Source: Cytospora piceicola
Taxonomy: Eukaryota > Ascomycota > Sordariomycetes > Diaporthales > Cytosporaceae
DNA: 64,000 bases
Direction: 5' to 3'
Assembly (NCBI GenBank): GCA_023375675.1
Contig: JALQBC010000044.1
Location: 124,001 to 188,000 of the forward strand
Shown one piece after another: positions 33,305 through 45,114 of the stretch (position 1 is the stretch's first letter; each line of letters begins with the position of its first letter). The position numbers were made by a program, and so were the translations under genes. The notes under the pieces were generated by a model, which worked only from the letters and a program-made list of their open reading frames with translations, did not search any database and was not told where the DNA came from.

Positions 33305-34325
33305 TATAGCCAACTCCTGGGCACTCCTCGAGGTGTTGAGGTGACGATGGTGCTGTTTCGGGTATCCGGCGTTGGCTTATATGATAAGACCAGCTCCGGA
33401 GCTCTTATCGCCACTCGAAACTCCGCTTCACCGTGCAATGGCCCGCTTTGAGAGGAGTGTAACAGTCCGAGAGTCCAGTTTCCGGAGACTGACTGTCTTT
33501 ACATTCGAATGCCCAGGAAAGATTTCAGAAGAGCCGTGCTTGGTCAAGGGAGCGATCTACAAACAGGTATAAACCAAGTTACGCATTATTGACGGGGTTT
33601 CGTCTCGTAGTGAGGAGTAAGTAGTCTAAATCGGAGGTGCCGGGTTTAGGTCGGACTTTGGGGGCGGAGGTCAATAGCCGAGCTACCTCATTGTTCACCG
33701 TTTTTAACGGGTTTAACCCTCAACCTCAATATTTTGGCAACCCCCCCTAGATACTCGTCGATATTAGAGGTACCAGCTGTTGGGACCTGGGCTTGATGGA
33801 CATTGTATTTTATGGCCTCGATCAGTTTGCTCTCCAAGAGTTCGCAAGCATCACAAAGTTCGCAAGCACCACACAGTTCGACAACCGCTCTCACATTCGA
33901 GAACCTGCAGGACGCGGAGACAATGTATCAAGGTTCATCCAAATTCGACAATGATAGCACAGAATCTCGTGATTCACATGTGAGGATTGGCGAATCTTGT
34001 ATCAACTGAGTTCGTCCGTCTCTCAAAGAGAGTGTGGATGCGTCGCCCTTCAATCTCCCAAACCTTTGCTACAAAGAATGTGAGTGTTCAAGCTCGATGG
34101 CACTGCCGAATCTCGTGCGCCATCTTTATTTCACAACATCACATCTCACCGGAGTAGGTCCAGGTGTCATCCGTCAAAAATATTACCCAATGCGGCTGTT
34201 TACTGCTGTGATTTCAGAACGTGACGTTTGATACATTATGATTATGAACACAGGTCGGTATTGTCTCCATAGCCCGGACTAATAGGCCAGCTCTGCGTCC
34301 GTCCGTCCAACCATGCGTCTAGGAG
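33305..34325. other. 1-kb intergenic region
   Basis: Upstream of the WD40 gene (-) and 3' of the small membrane-protein gene (-). A short direct repeat built on AGTTCGCAAGCA(T/C)CAC lies at about 33838-33885. No gene is supported. Confidence 0.45.
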
Positions 34326-34929
34326 TTACTGGAGCTTCCTCGAATTCGAAGAAGGTGGCCCATCCGGGCCAAAGAAGCCTAGCAGATACGCCGTCCTTGT
34401 CAAGCAGAGGAATACCTACACGTCCGATCGGTCAGCCCGTCATCATTCACACCAGTAGGAAAAACAACGCCGACAGGAACAGATGACTCACAGTAGCACC
34501 CACATTACCCCAGGTTAGACTGTTCCAGCTACCCACGTCGATGAACCTGTCATAGCCCAGGATGTAGTAGCAAGCTGCCACATGGCCCACGTCAGCTATC
34601 CATAGCGCTACCAGGTAGTTGCGCACGACCTTGAGTTCAACGGTCGTATACAGTACGGCCACGCCAACCAGGAACAGGAGTCCGTAGGCGTTGCCGAGCT
34701 GGAGCGCCACGAGACGGGAGTTTTCGTCCACAGGGAAGGTGGGCGACGGGGTCTGTTCTGCAACGAACCACGACGGGTCGAGGGTTGCGCCGGCCCAGCC
34801 CGCGATGCTGGAATGGAGTTAGGATGAGGAGTACGATCTGAGCTGGGGAAGAAGAATGGATTGTTACAGGCTGAGTGGCTCGATAGCCGTAAAGACCAAG
34901 CGAGGGAAGGCTGGGAGACGAGAAGCCAT
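34326..34929 (-). CDS. small four-span membrane protein, DUF7704-like
   Basis: Exons 34868-34929, 34492-34807 and 34326-34415 give 155 aa. The first exon encodes MASRLPAFPRLVFTAIEP. The second begins AGWAGATLDPSWFVAEQ and holds hydrophobic spans (GLLFLVGVAVLYTTVELKVV, NYLVALWIADVGHVAACYYI). The third adds VFLCLTRTAYLLGFFG, another span. The order 'P-x-R-hydrophobic-EP', 'GNxYxLL' and a terminal 'LTRxAYLLGxFG' agrees with the uncharacterised ascomycete family I know as DUF7704. All splice sites are GT-AG and phases agree (62+316+90 nt). The function is unknown; a membrane location is inferred. Confidence 0.72.
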
Positions 34930-35834
34930 TGCGTATTACTTCGTTATCTTCAAATGTATACGGCAGCTTTCGGGCGTCAAGCTTCAATGTTCTGGTCGAA
35001 TCTTCGGAGACGGTGGCCTGGTATCGAATATGTCTACTTGGAAATTGGTAAACCCGGATTCCAAATGTCAACACATACGTCAGTAAACTGATGGTGCTCA
35101 AGTCTCTCACTTTATTACGATTCAATGGACCCGTCTCCAGCTTCTATCGTATGGGTGCGTATGTCATGAACTGCCAGAAGCTTGCTGGCAGACGTGGGAG
35201 ATACATATGTGGTGATAGTGCACACCCCACCTCATGCGGTCCACAAGTGGCAATCCCGACTCTGAATTTGAGGAGCCTTAGCAGGAAGGAAGTCTTGGGT
35301 CTGACCGGAAACCCGTTCAAGCAGACACAGCTGTCCAATTCCAGCAGACCACACAGGGATACAAGTGGAATATATGAATGGTATGCACTCCACCAGGACA
35401 TTCGGCCTCAGTGGAGAAACGGAGTTATGCAAGCCTTCTGATGGATAGTGAAATAGATATGGCAACAAAGAAGAGAGAGACAAGGGAATTGTCCTCCAAG
35501 TCAATCAGGAAGTGTAATAAGTGAGCGGCAGACTCTCTCCGTGGATTGAAGGAGACCCTTCACCTTCAATGGCACACCTCGGATTCTAGCTGACCCCCCA
35601 TGTCGCCTCCTCCAAGGTTCTTCAAGGGGAGACCAATCCTCAGTCTTCTGTCTTGGACGACGTTGCGATATATGCGACTGCCTCAATGCAGGAACTTTCG
35701 AACGATCGGGTGATGGACACCGCGGTCATTATTTACAGTTGTATCCAGGCCTCCAGATAGGTGCTGATCCGAGGCCTAGGGTCTCCCCTTCCCGGGGCGT
35801 CACCCAGTCCAATGCCCCCTCCACGACCGACACG
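34930..35834. other. divergent intergenic region
   Basis: About 0.9 kb upstream of the small membrane protein (-) and the telobox gene (+). No feature stands out. Confidence 0.45.
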
Positions 35835-37589
35835 ATGGCGACCATCGAGCCGCGGTTGATGCACCTGCTCAACGAATCGAACTCTCCCGAGACTTCAGCC
35901 TACCCGCCCCCCAACCTGCCCCCTATACAGAGCTTCAGCAGCTTCGCCAAGTCCTCCAACTTCTCGCTGCCACCCCTCGAGCCGGATGCCAGTCATCATG
36001 GGAGAAGCGAGCAGGGCCAGTCTTCCTCGTCCTCGAGGGGCCCCCAGCACATACCCCCACTAGCTTCGATCACGGAGGAGTACAATGGGCGGCACCCTGA
36101 CGGCGGAGGGCTTCGGCATACAGGAGGGGGGATCTCCCTGCGGATGCTCTACGATAATCCCGAGGTCAACGAGTCCCAGCTCTCCTTGAATCACATCCTA
36201 GACGATGTGCCTGAGCCGCCACTATCGACGGAGGATGCGTCCACGAAGAAGCGACAAAGGGCGCTGACCGTCAAGGACGATATTATGCATTTGCCTCAGC
36301 CGTTAAAGAAGCAGAGGTCCGCTCAGAACATTGTCCCACCAATAATCAGTGGCCTATACGAACCGCCGCCCAATGCGGCCGTGTTTCCCCCGATAGCGCT
36401 GGAGGACAATGATCCTGCTACGAACATCAATACGTTCAGGGAGTTCAACAATGCCCTCATGAACAACACGGAACCTGAAACGGGCGACAAGGCTGTGCCG
36501 CCACCGCCACCGCAAGAGCAGACCACGGTGCCAGAGCCAGACAGGTCGGTACCGAAGGTGAAGAGGAAGGCTGCCAAGCCCAGAAGGAAATGGTCGGAAG
36601 AAGAGACCAAGGACCTGCTGCTCGGGGTTGACAAATATGGTGTCGGGAAGTGGACAAACATCCTAGAGGACCCGGCCTACAATTTCAATGGGCGGACAGC
36701 TGGGGATCTGAAAGATCGATTCCGGACGTGTTGTCCCGACGAGCTACGCGTATCACACAGTAAGAGCAAGGAGAGCTTGAACCAGGAGCATTTAGCCAGT
36801 GCTCCACCTATAGAGACAAAGGCGAAAGGCAAGTCCAAAACGGCACTGCTTCTGGAGGATATACTTGCCGACCCGGAGGAGCTTGAAAACCCACCGGGCA
36901 AGGAAGATGCACAATGCTCATCCTCGAGCCCGGCGCACCCGAACCAACAAGATTCGGACTCGACGGCCAAGCCAAAGAAGAGCAGGGCACATCGCAAGAA
37001 GCTGGAAGATCTCCAGAAGATGGGAATACACGGCCCGTTCAAAAAATCCCACCGCCGCGAGCGGCGACCCTTCACACAGCAGGACGACGACCAGATCCTC
37101 GAGGGTCTCCGGCTATACGGGCCGGCGTGGACCAAGATACAGCGCGACCCGCGGTTTGATCTCTCGAGCCGGCAGCCAACAGACCTCAGGGACCGGGTGC
37201 GCAACAAATACCCGGACACGTACAAGCAGATCGAGGAGCGGCAGATACAGGCCAAAGAACCTGGCCCGTCGTCAAGGACCAATTCCAACCTCCTGGAGCC
37301 ATCGGTGAACACCATGATGAACGAAAACTCATTGATGACATTGGAGCCGCACCTCAATAGGTCTGGGTCAAGGGAGGATATGATGGTCCACAAGTGGTCT
37401 GGAGCCCAGACGCTGCCGCATGCTTCCACGGCCGTGAACAACAGCTTTACGGAACTGCCAGGGCTGGACGCCTTCACGAGAGAGCAGACCCTGGAGGGTG
37501 AGGTGGGCGACGTGGGCGAGCAGTCGAACTCGACGGCCTTTATTGGGAACCTCGAGGCGATGGACATCTCCAGGCTGTTGCTTGATTGA
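35835..37589 (+). CDS. double-Myb telobox protein (Teb1/Tay1-type)
   Basis: An intronless frame from ATG 35835 encodes 584 aa. The N-terminal 240 residues are disordered and Pro/Ser-rich. The first Myb repeat (about 250-300) is RRKWSEEETKDLLLGVDKYG followed by VGKWTNILED and TAGDLKDRFRTCCP; VDKYGVGKWTNIL is a telobox consensus. The second (about 407-460) is RRPFTQQDDDQILEGLRLYG, PAWTKIQRD, QPTDLRDRVRNKYP. Two such repeats in tandem are the mark of Yarrowia Tay1 and S. pombe Teb1, which bind telomeric or telomere-like repeats and core promoters. Nuclear location follows from KVKRKAAKPRRK before repeat one. Frame upstream of 35835 is open but lacks an ATG. Confidence 0.87.
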   Translation: MATIEPRLMHLLNESNSPETSAYPPPNLPPIQSFSSFAKSSNFSLPPLEPDASHHGRSEQGQSSSSSRGPQHIPPLASITEEYNGRHPDGGGLRHTGGGISLRMLYDNPEVNESQLSLNHILDDVPEPPLSTEDASTKKRQRALTVKDDIMHLPQPLKKQRSAQNIVPPIISGLYEPPPNAAVFPPIALEDNDPATNINTFREFNNALMNNTEPETGDKAVPPPPPQEQTTVPEPDRSVPKVKRKAAKPRRKWSEEETKDLLLGVDKYGVGKWTNILEDPAYNFNGRTAGDLKDRFRTCCPDELRVSHSKSKESLNQEHLASAPPIETKAKGKSKTALLLEDILADPEELENPPGKEDAQCSSSSPAHPNQQDSDSTAKPKKSRAHRKKLEDLQKMGIHGPFKKSHRRERRPFTQQDDDQILEGLRLYGPAWTKIQRDPRFDLSSRQPTDLRDRVRNKYPDTYKQIEERQIQAKEPGPSSRTNSNLLEPSVNTMMNENSLMTLEPHLNRSGSREDMMVHKWSGAQTLPHASTAVNNSFTELPGLDAFTREQTLEGEVGDVGEQSNSTAFIGNLEAMDISRLLLD

Positions 37590-38709
37590 TTGGTCCCACC
37601 GAAGTCAGGGATCCCGGCCACACAAACGATAGGTCGAGTAAGCACGAGGTCCAGCCGGGACGAACAGTACCCGAACGGCAGGATCGTATTCTTTTTGTGA
37701 GAAAGAGAAAAGTATGATATCATCAGATCGACAAGGTTTGACGTTGCGAAATCACTATTGGGAGTCCGAAGGCATCAGCGGGTACTTTTTACGGAGGTCT
37801 AGACAAAGAGGGTCCTGTCCCTACAGCACAGGTCTTTGGTGTCAAAGGGTGTGCTATTTTTACTTTTGGGAGTCAAAGTCATTGGAGTTCATGGGCCCCG
37901 GTTAATGGGGAAAAGCGTGTAGAGAAAGATCCTCAAGGCTAGCTAGTTTGATTACATACTTTCTAGAATCCGGAGCAATCTTTAGACCTGTACGAAGGCG
38001 GTTTGGTTGTTCCTTGTCCGCTCCGCGTTCCGGGGTTGGCTTTATTGCTGGGACTGTGGCCGTACTAGGAGATGATGTGAAATAATACTCTACAGCAGTA
38101 GCCCGACATACGTAATAAGGTCGGAACATTAGGTACCCGTTTTGAAAACACTTGGAGTTGTGAAAGATTGAGAAATCCGTTAGGCAAGCCGGATGTGGAT
38201 TGGTGGTGGCAATGGGTTGACCCCATTGGTTACTCTCCGGCGACTTCGAGTGCAGTCGTCTGCAACAAAAGCAACCCTTATATGGGACCCTTAATGGGAT
38301 AACTACCTGAGTTTACTGAATTGGGCAGCCAATAGCCTCGATCAAGGAGGTCGTCTAAACATGCAGTACTAGGTATGTATGTATAGACATCATGGGGAGA
38401 GCAAGATCTTTGCAGCAGCACACTCAATCGAACCGTAAGGTCTCACCTACACTAAGTGAACCTCGGTCCTACATACAGTAAGGCTCAGTGAAGCTAAAGC
38501 CCCCTGTGGGCCAAGGGCGAGGTGCGTGGGTGCGGTCTCTGCACGGACCACTACATCACGTGAAAGTGGCACTAAACGGCCCACTAGCGCCATTCCGATC
38601 TCGAACCCACAGGAATTTTCAGTGACCATCTGTTAATCGTGAAACTTTTCTTTCCTCTTCAGCCTGTGCAAGACGACCACCTTCGACAACCACCGACCAG
38701 ACAGCCAAA
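37590..38709. other. 1.1-kb intergenic region upstream of the eS4 gene
   Basis: Contains the 3' UTR of the telobox gene and the eS4 promoter, including a pyrimidine-rich leader at 38640-38670. No other feature is supported. Confidence 0.45.
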
Positions 38710-39900
38710 ATGGGTAGAGGACGTAAGTGATCCATCAATCCGAAAGCCTTCAATGGCATCAATGGATTCAACGACACGAGATTGCTTGACCTGAGAGATG
38801 ATGCTGCTGCCGCGAGTGTACCCAACTGCACCGCCGCATTTGCAACCTCGGATCAAGCGACCTTTTGTCGATGAAGCCATACGCAACATGACGACAGTGC
38901 TGACTTTTCCTGCTTTACAGCAAAGAAGCACCAAAAGCGCCTTAGTGCGCCCAAGCACTGGCTGCTGGACAAGCTGTCCGGTAGCTACGCTCCCAAGCCC
39001 TCCGCTGGTCCCCACAAGGCTCGCGACTGCCTGCCCCTGATCGTCTTCATCCGCAACCGCCTCAAGTACGCCCTGAACTACCGCGAGACCAGGGCCATCC
39101 TGATGCAGCGTCTCGTCAAGGTCGACGGCAAGGTCCGCACTGACCTGACCTTCCCCTCCGGATTCATGGACGTCATCGGAATCGAGAAGACTGGCGAGAA
39201 CTTCCGTCTTGTCTACGACACCAAGGGACGTTTCACCGTCCACCGCATCCAGGCCGAGGAGGCCGAGTACAAGCTCGGCAAGGTCAAGCGCGTCCAGCTC
39301 GGACGTGGCGGTATCCCATTCTTGGTTACGCATGATGCGAGAACGTGAGTTCTTCCGACATCTGTCAGCCGTTGGACCAAGCTTTGGTTGAATCCTCCCA
39401 CCGCAAAGGAAGAGAGATTCTTGATCGAAGCGAGATCATCCACGGTTGGTACGTTTATAAGATTCCCCTCGATTGCTAACGAGAATTATAGCATCCGCTA
39501 CCCTGACCCTCTGATCAAGGTCAACGACACTGTCAAGATCAAGTAAGTGAAGAAAGCGTACACCCAAGATCTCGATCATGGCACTAACAGATATTCTAGC
39601 CTGTCCACTGGCAAGATCGACGACTTCTGCAAGTTCGAGGTCGGCAACCTGGCCATGGCCACCGGTGGTCGTAACATGGGTCGTGTCGGTGTTGTCACCC
39701 ACCGTGAGCGTCACGATGGTGGTTTCAACATCGTCCACCTGAAGGACGCCATTGACAACACCTTCGCCACCCGCGAGGCCAACGTCTTCATCATCGGTAC
39801 CGAGAAGCCTTGGATCTCCCTGCCCAAGGGCAAGGGTGTCAAGCTCTCCATCGCTGAGGAGCGTGACCGTCGTCGTGCCAACACCATCGCTGGTAACTAA
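38710..39900 (+). CDS. RPS4: 40S ribosomal protein eS4 (Rps4)
   Basis: Exons 38710-38722, 38921-39344, 39492-39542 and 39600-39900 sum to 789 nt, 262 aa. The start exon encodes only MGRG plus one base. Then [40 protein letters not shown], the S4 RNA-binding portion [20 protein letters not shown], the KOW-like [20 protein letters not shown] and the end [14 protein letters not shown]. This is a full-length, highly conserved eS4 of the small subunit. An early intron straight after the first codons is typical of fungal ribosomal protein genes. Codon use is strongly C-ending, as for highly expressed genes. Confidence 0.98.
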
Positions 39901-42900
39901 ATTGGTGCTTGATGATGTGTTTGGGTCAATTGGTAAAAGGCAAAAGGGTTCTTTCACAAAAAGTGATAGCATGGACATGGAGTTACGGACGTTACGGCTT
40001 TGAATTTCGCTATGAATAGATAGCAAATACCCACCAATAGTCGGTCGGAAGATGCCGACGGGTGAATGAATTCTTGCAAACGTCCTACTCCTTCTCCCGA
40101 TGACAACGTCTTGTTCCCTCTGTACTTCGTGCTGCTCTTCTGTTCTCGTCTGTCACAATGATGGCAGAGGATAGCTGCCGCGCCCAAGTATGAGCAGTAG
40201 GTACTGGGGTTGCATGTTCACCTCGCTGCTGGACTTGAACAGATCAGAATGGCCGACTTCAAGTGTCGTTCGGCGGACAAGAGACAGTCCATGGTCTGTA
40301 CGACGATCGTGGTTCGTGGCCAAGTGTGTACTAAAACCGTCCTCCCAGCCACCTTCTACTTCCCGAAGAGCCTTCGAAGCGGGCGTTCTTCAGCCGTCAA
40401 TATTCCAGCATCCCAGTCAATGCAAATGTTGAGGACTCCTACTTCATAAGCTTATTTTACCGCTCCCCACTGCGTTTTTGAATTCTAACCGAACAAGTCT
40501 AGTTGGTAACCAGTTGACACCGATGTCCAGTTGACAACCCTTCCTCACTAGCTCCTCTGCATCCAATTTGCCACGAAAAGACGGCACGCCGTGAGCCGCA
40601 TTCGCGTATCACGAAGGGGTAATGGCAAGCCGTTCCGGTGATTGGCTTGTGGTGTATGCAACGTGATGTCTCTCCCATCTCACGTCAACTTGACCTCGTC
40701 CTAACCCGGAATTTCCTTTCCAACCCCGGAGGTCAACGCCTAGGCATGTGTATGTATGTACACGGCATCTGAGACAGCTCGCGACTGGTCCCGTGCAACG
40801 GGCAATGAATAACGGTCTACGGGCTGGATTACCATAGCTGGAATGGTGCCTCAGGACTACCGGAAGGTGTGGGATGTGAGATAGAAACCACTAAAACCAT
40901 AACTGGCCCAATCGCAACTTTGAAATCTGAAGTTCATCTTGACGAAGTGTGCCGCCGTTTGTCTGCTTGGCACGAGTACTGGTTAAGGTTTCGCTTTCGA
41001 AGAAGAAGAAAGAGAAGGTTTGTACTATCTGATTTGAGTTATCTGAACTGATCAATCTACTTGTCTGCGTAGGTGATCGAGAACCTCGAAAGTCTTGCGA
41101 TGGAAGGAGACTTAGTTGTTTATGACGAGTGAGTCTTTTACGTACTCTGTAAGATGTTGTGCGCTCATGCCCCCCACAAGTTCGTGGTTGGCCTGGCTGC
41201 TGTGTGACCACGGGCTTGCTGTATGTTACTCTGATATTTGGCCCTTTGCCCAAGCGACCAGGAGAGGAGACTGGTCACTGCCCTAGTGACGATAGAAACA
41301 ACGGACAGGTTCTACAGACTTGTATAAACAGCGGTAGCGTGTGAGAGCTTTGGCCCGGGGAATCTTTCAGGAGAATATTGCGGCTTGGTGGGCCCACCTC
41401 TGGTCGCCCTTATGGCGCAATGGAAAACCTAACATTACTCTACAGTTTCGACGCCGAGGCCTCTGGCTAACCTGGAAGCATTAGGAATTTACCGAGAATA
41501 TATTACCCAGAAAAGGAAACCCACCATGAAACCAAGAAAAAAAGAAGAGAAAAAAAAAAGAGAGTGCTTCGGTTGTCCAGAATGACCACACCTGCCCCTC
41601 TCGACAGTGCACGCCGACCCGAACGGCCGAGCTGAGCCTCCCTGCTTGCGAAGCCCATCTTCCATGTTGAGCGACATCTGAGGCAGCACCGCAGCTTCTC
41701 GGAAGGGTAATAGGGGTGATTGAAAAAGAAGAAGAAAAAAACCACCGGGGGGGTGTGTTGTCGCAGGTTTACCTGCTTCGGCCCGACGAATGCATGACGC
41801 CAGAAGCTTGTGAGGGAAATTCTGGAATCTCTCCCAGGAAGGCAGCTGGGTGTAGTTACGACGCGGGATGGTCGGTGTGGGGTTGGGCACGTTGTTTGGG
41901 CTGGTAGGTGATGTCTGCGTCCCAAAAGGGGAAATATAGAGACAGAAAATTTCTGGGATGGCGGAGAGGTTGGAGGGTGTCATCCAGATGTCACAGTCTC
42001 ACCCACACACCCTCCTCAGTGCTCCTGATCTCGGGACCCCCTCTTCCCGGGACGAGACAGCTTCAGATCGGAGACTATGTCTGCTGGGAGGCGGCGAAGT
42101 GCAGCCTGCAGGCGACCGCAGATATAACAAGGCGTCTGTGCTCTCTGTGCTATGATGAGGAGTCTAGATGCTCAGGTGGGAAACGACCACCTGAGCAAGG
42201 AGTAAGCCCGTGTTGAGTAGCCTGGCTGCCTGGATGGTGTGGTATGTCTACGGGTTACCATACAACTTGGCAGCAGATTGCCAAGGGCCCAGTGAGATCG
42301 TACTTCCGGAGCACTTGAGAAGTGCCTGTTCTGAAAGACTTCCAAGGTACCTAGGTAGTCTGACATGGGCGTGGTGTTGTACGTCAACCTTGAAACGATA
42401 GGCTTACATAATCAAACTGAATCATCCCCGGATTCCCACTGATCGACAACCGGTCTGTCTTATTGGTACTGTAGGCGTTTGTGTACCCGAGGTTCTTTAA
42501 CTTCAACACAAGCTCCCGACCCCCTCCTCCGCAACTAGCCATCGCCATCAAACCCAGATGTTCCCGGAACACGTACGTCCACGGGTCTCACCGACGTTTA
42601 CACAAAGGCGTTCGTTGGTCTACTGCAGGCCGCTTGTGATACAACCCCGCGCTTTCCAAATCTGGGGAAAGAAGCAAATCCGCCGCCTCAGGAAAAATTC
42701 AATGTTGCTGCTGTACGACCGTGTCACCGCCGCCCTTTTTTTCCCTTCTTTTTTGCAGACCTCATGACTTTGTAGTTGGACGGAGACGTATCGACCGACA
42801 CAGGCACCAGACTGACCGAACAAGGCCTGTTCCATCAGCTGGCAAATGACCAACTTCATTATCACTCTCTTGCAGTAGCTCTTATGCAGGTTGCGTACTT

Positions 42901-45114
42901 AGCTACTTATATTACAGGGGCGCATCTGGAGCGGTGGTTGCCAACCCCTCGACGATCCTCGAGGCTGTGTCACCTGGCCTTCTACATACATACATACGTT
43001 GTACATACATATGCCCAGGAACGTTCTTCCGAGCGGCTCTAGGGCTGAGTGCATGGTCTCACAGTCCCGTGGTTTGCCGTTGACGAAATCCTGGAAACTT
43101 CCAAGGTTACTTAACTTGCCGGTAAGACGTACATACCTGTGTCACGGCTGGCCAACGGGGCAGTCATGCTTCATATCTGGGAGGATGGCCGCGTGCTCAC
43201 CCCTTCGACTTGTCTAACCAGGATCGTCACCGCAACTTCCAGTCGTGCAGCAGCGGCGAGAAGTAACAGACCATGCAGAGGACTATCTTCCTTCTGGCGG
43301 TGTCTCCCCCTTGTCTGCTGGCATTGATCGAGAGGCTCGACCTTGAGGAACCTTGGAACCGTCAGCCCTAGGATCCGAACGTGGCAATATCGGGACAACA
43401 CCTGCGAGTGCCCATCTGCTTATAAAGGCCGCAAGGGTGTCATTGTCTGGCGGACAGCATGTCAGATGAATGACTTGTATTGACGTTGCGGAACCCAGCG
43501 ACATAAGCCTACTGTTTGGACATGGCTTACCCGAGTATCAGCATTCTAGACCCCTTGAACAACTTCCAATTGGATAGCCTGAAGCCCCGGGGGACTGACA
43601 GGTCAGTAACCACGGCACCACCTGGGCATGTTGAACGTACTGCAGTCAGTGACTATCTGGGTATCGGCAACACTGAAGTGTAGAACAGAACAGGTTATTT
43701 GATGCACCGAGACCTGCCGCAGCCCCCACGGAGCTAATGTCCTCGACCGGCACAAACCCTTTCCCACTCCGGGATAAGAGGCGTGGGATACTGACTTGGC
43801 GTGATCACTCCGACCCGGTTCTGTCCCGTATGCCCATGTATCCTTACATAAGATGATTCGTCATACTGCTACTCGACACTGACGGCCGCATACTATCGAG
43901 CTACATATGCTTCACATCCTTGATCTCGCCATAGCGTTCAATGGCCAGTAGCCGCTTCACATCCACACCATGGGCACTTCTAGGCCCCTTCGAGTCTCTG
44001 TCCTCCCCAGGCACTTGGGCACCCAGCGGCAACATCCGTCAGGTACCTTCTCGCAGTCTTGCCCGCTTCTGGGGAAACACAGACAGCCTCCTTCTCTACG
44101 TACATACCGAGCTGCCGGTCCCCATACACCCTTTTCCCCTTAAGCCTATATCGGTCGAGCCTTAGGAAGTCGTACCACAGCACTCAATGCATCCTGAAGC
44201 CGCTCGTACCGACCAGCCGATTGGATCTCTGGACATCGTCTCCACCCATGAGACCAGCAGAGCGTCGGTGGCCACTTTCTGTACTCTGGTCCGCTTTCTG
44301 AGTTGAGGAAGCACAGCGGGCTTCATAGATTCGCTATAAATGGGCAGAAGTCTGCTCCATTTTTCTGTCTTACAGCTGCCCTTTTCTGAGGATTTTCCAC
44401 ACATGGAAAAAGCCAGCCCACCGTCCACAAGTTGCAAGAGACGCCGATGTTGACGGGCTGACGGATTCCTCCGCTGCATTCAACTATCGAATCCGGGACG
44501 GGACAACCCCTTCGAACAGCACACTACCACCTACCTACCTTAGGCAATACTTGGATCCCCATCTCGCTTGCAATCTTCACCTCAAGTTGCTCAGCAGAGC
44601 AGGTGCTGCCTTCTAACACCACCGAGCCTATCGTATTTGGCGTCATAGCTCGCTTCCACTTATCGTCTTGATTCAGTATACTTCTCGCCTCCTTCTAGTC
44701 ACTGCCTACTGGAGGTACCCCTCGATATAGCCTGTATGTTAGTCACGGATCTCATATAATTACTTCGACGTCCTGCACAACATCTCGGCCTTCGCCGATT
44801 ATTCCTCTCTGACACGCATATTTTCTCTTGGACGGTATCTGTCTGTATCCCTGTCCTCAGTATTCAATATTCTTTATCTTCTGGCTTATGTTCTGCCTCC
44901 TTCCTTGCGTTCGTACCCTTGGACAATATTCAAACCGAAAGACAATAGAGCCCACCTAGCCACACAAGAAATAGAACGTACCCTAGGATCGTTTCCAACC
45001 TGTCGGGACATCTAACAACCATAGATCAGATCGACTGCAAACCCAGATCCTCGTCTCCCAATCACATGTCCAGTACATCAGACGCAGCCGCTGTATCACA
45101 TCTCGTCACCCTGC
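39901..45114. other. 5.2-kb region without a supportable gene
   Basis: The largest gap in the window, from the 3' end of eS4 to the start of the D-lactate dehydrogenase gene. Open frames are short and lack splice-consistent continuations or recognisable motifs on either strand. It contains TACCTAGGTA at 42348-42357 and a pyrimidine-rich stretch at about 44520-45100 that looks like a long leader of the downstream gene. Non-coding RNA or unrecognised small genes cannot be excluded. Confidence 0.5.

Noticed and set aside
38723..38920. Possible C/D-box snoRNA in the first eS4 intron
   Set aside because: GATGATG and CTGA-like pieces occur but there is no proper C box or terminal stem.
41489..41983. 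Minus-strand ORF in the 5.2-kb gap
   Set aside because: It ends in a Phe-rich run caused by an A-tract and shows no conserved pattern or splice-consistent partner.
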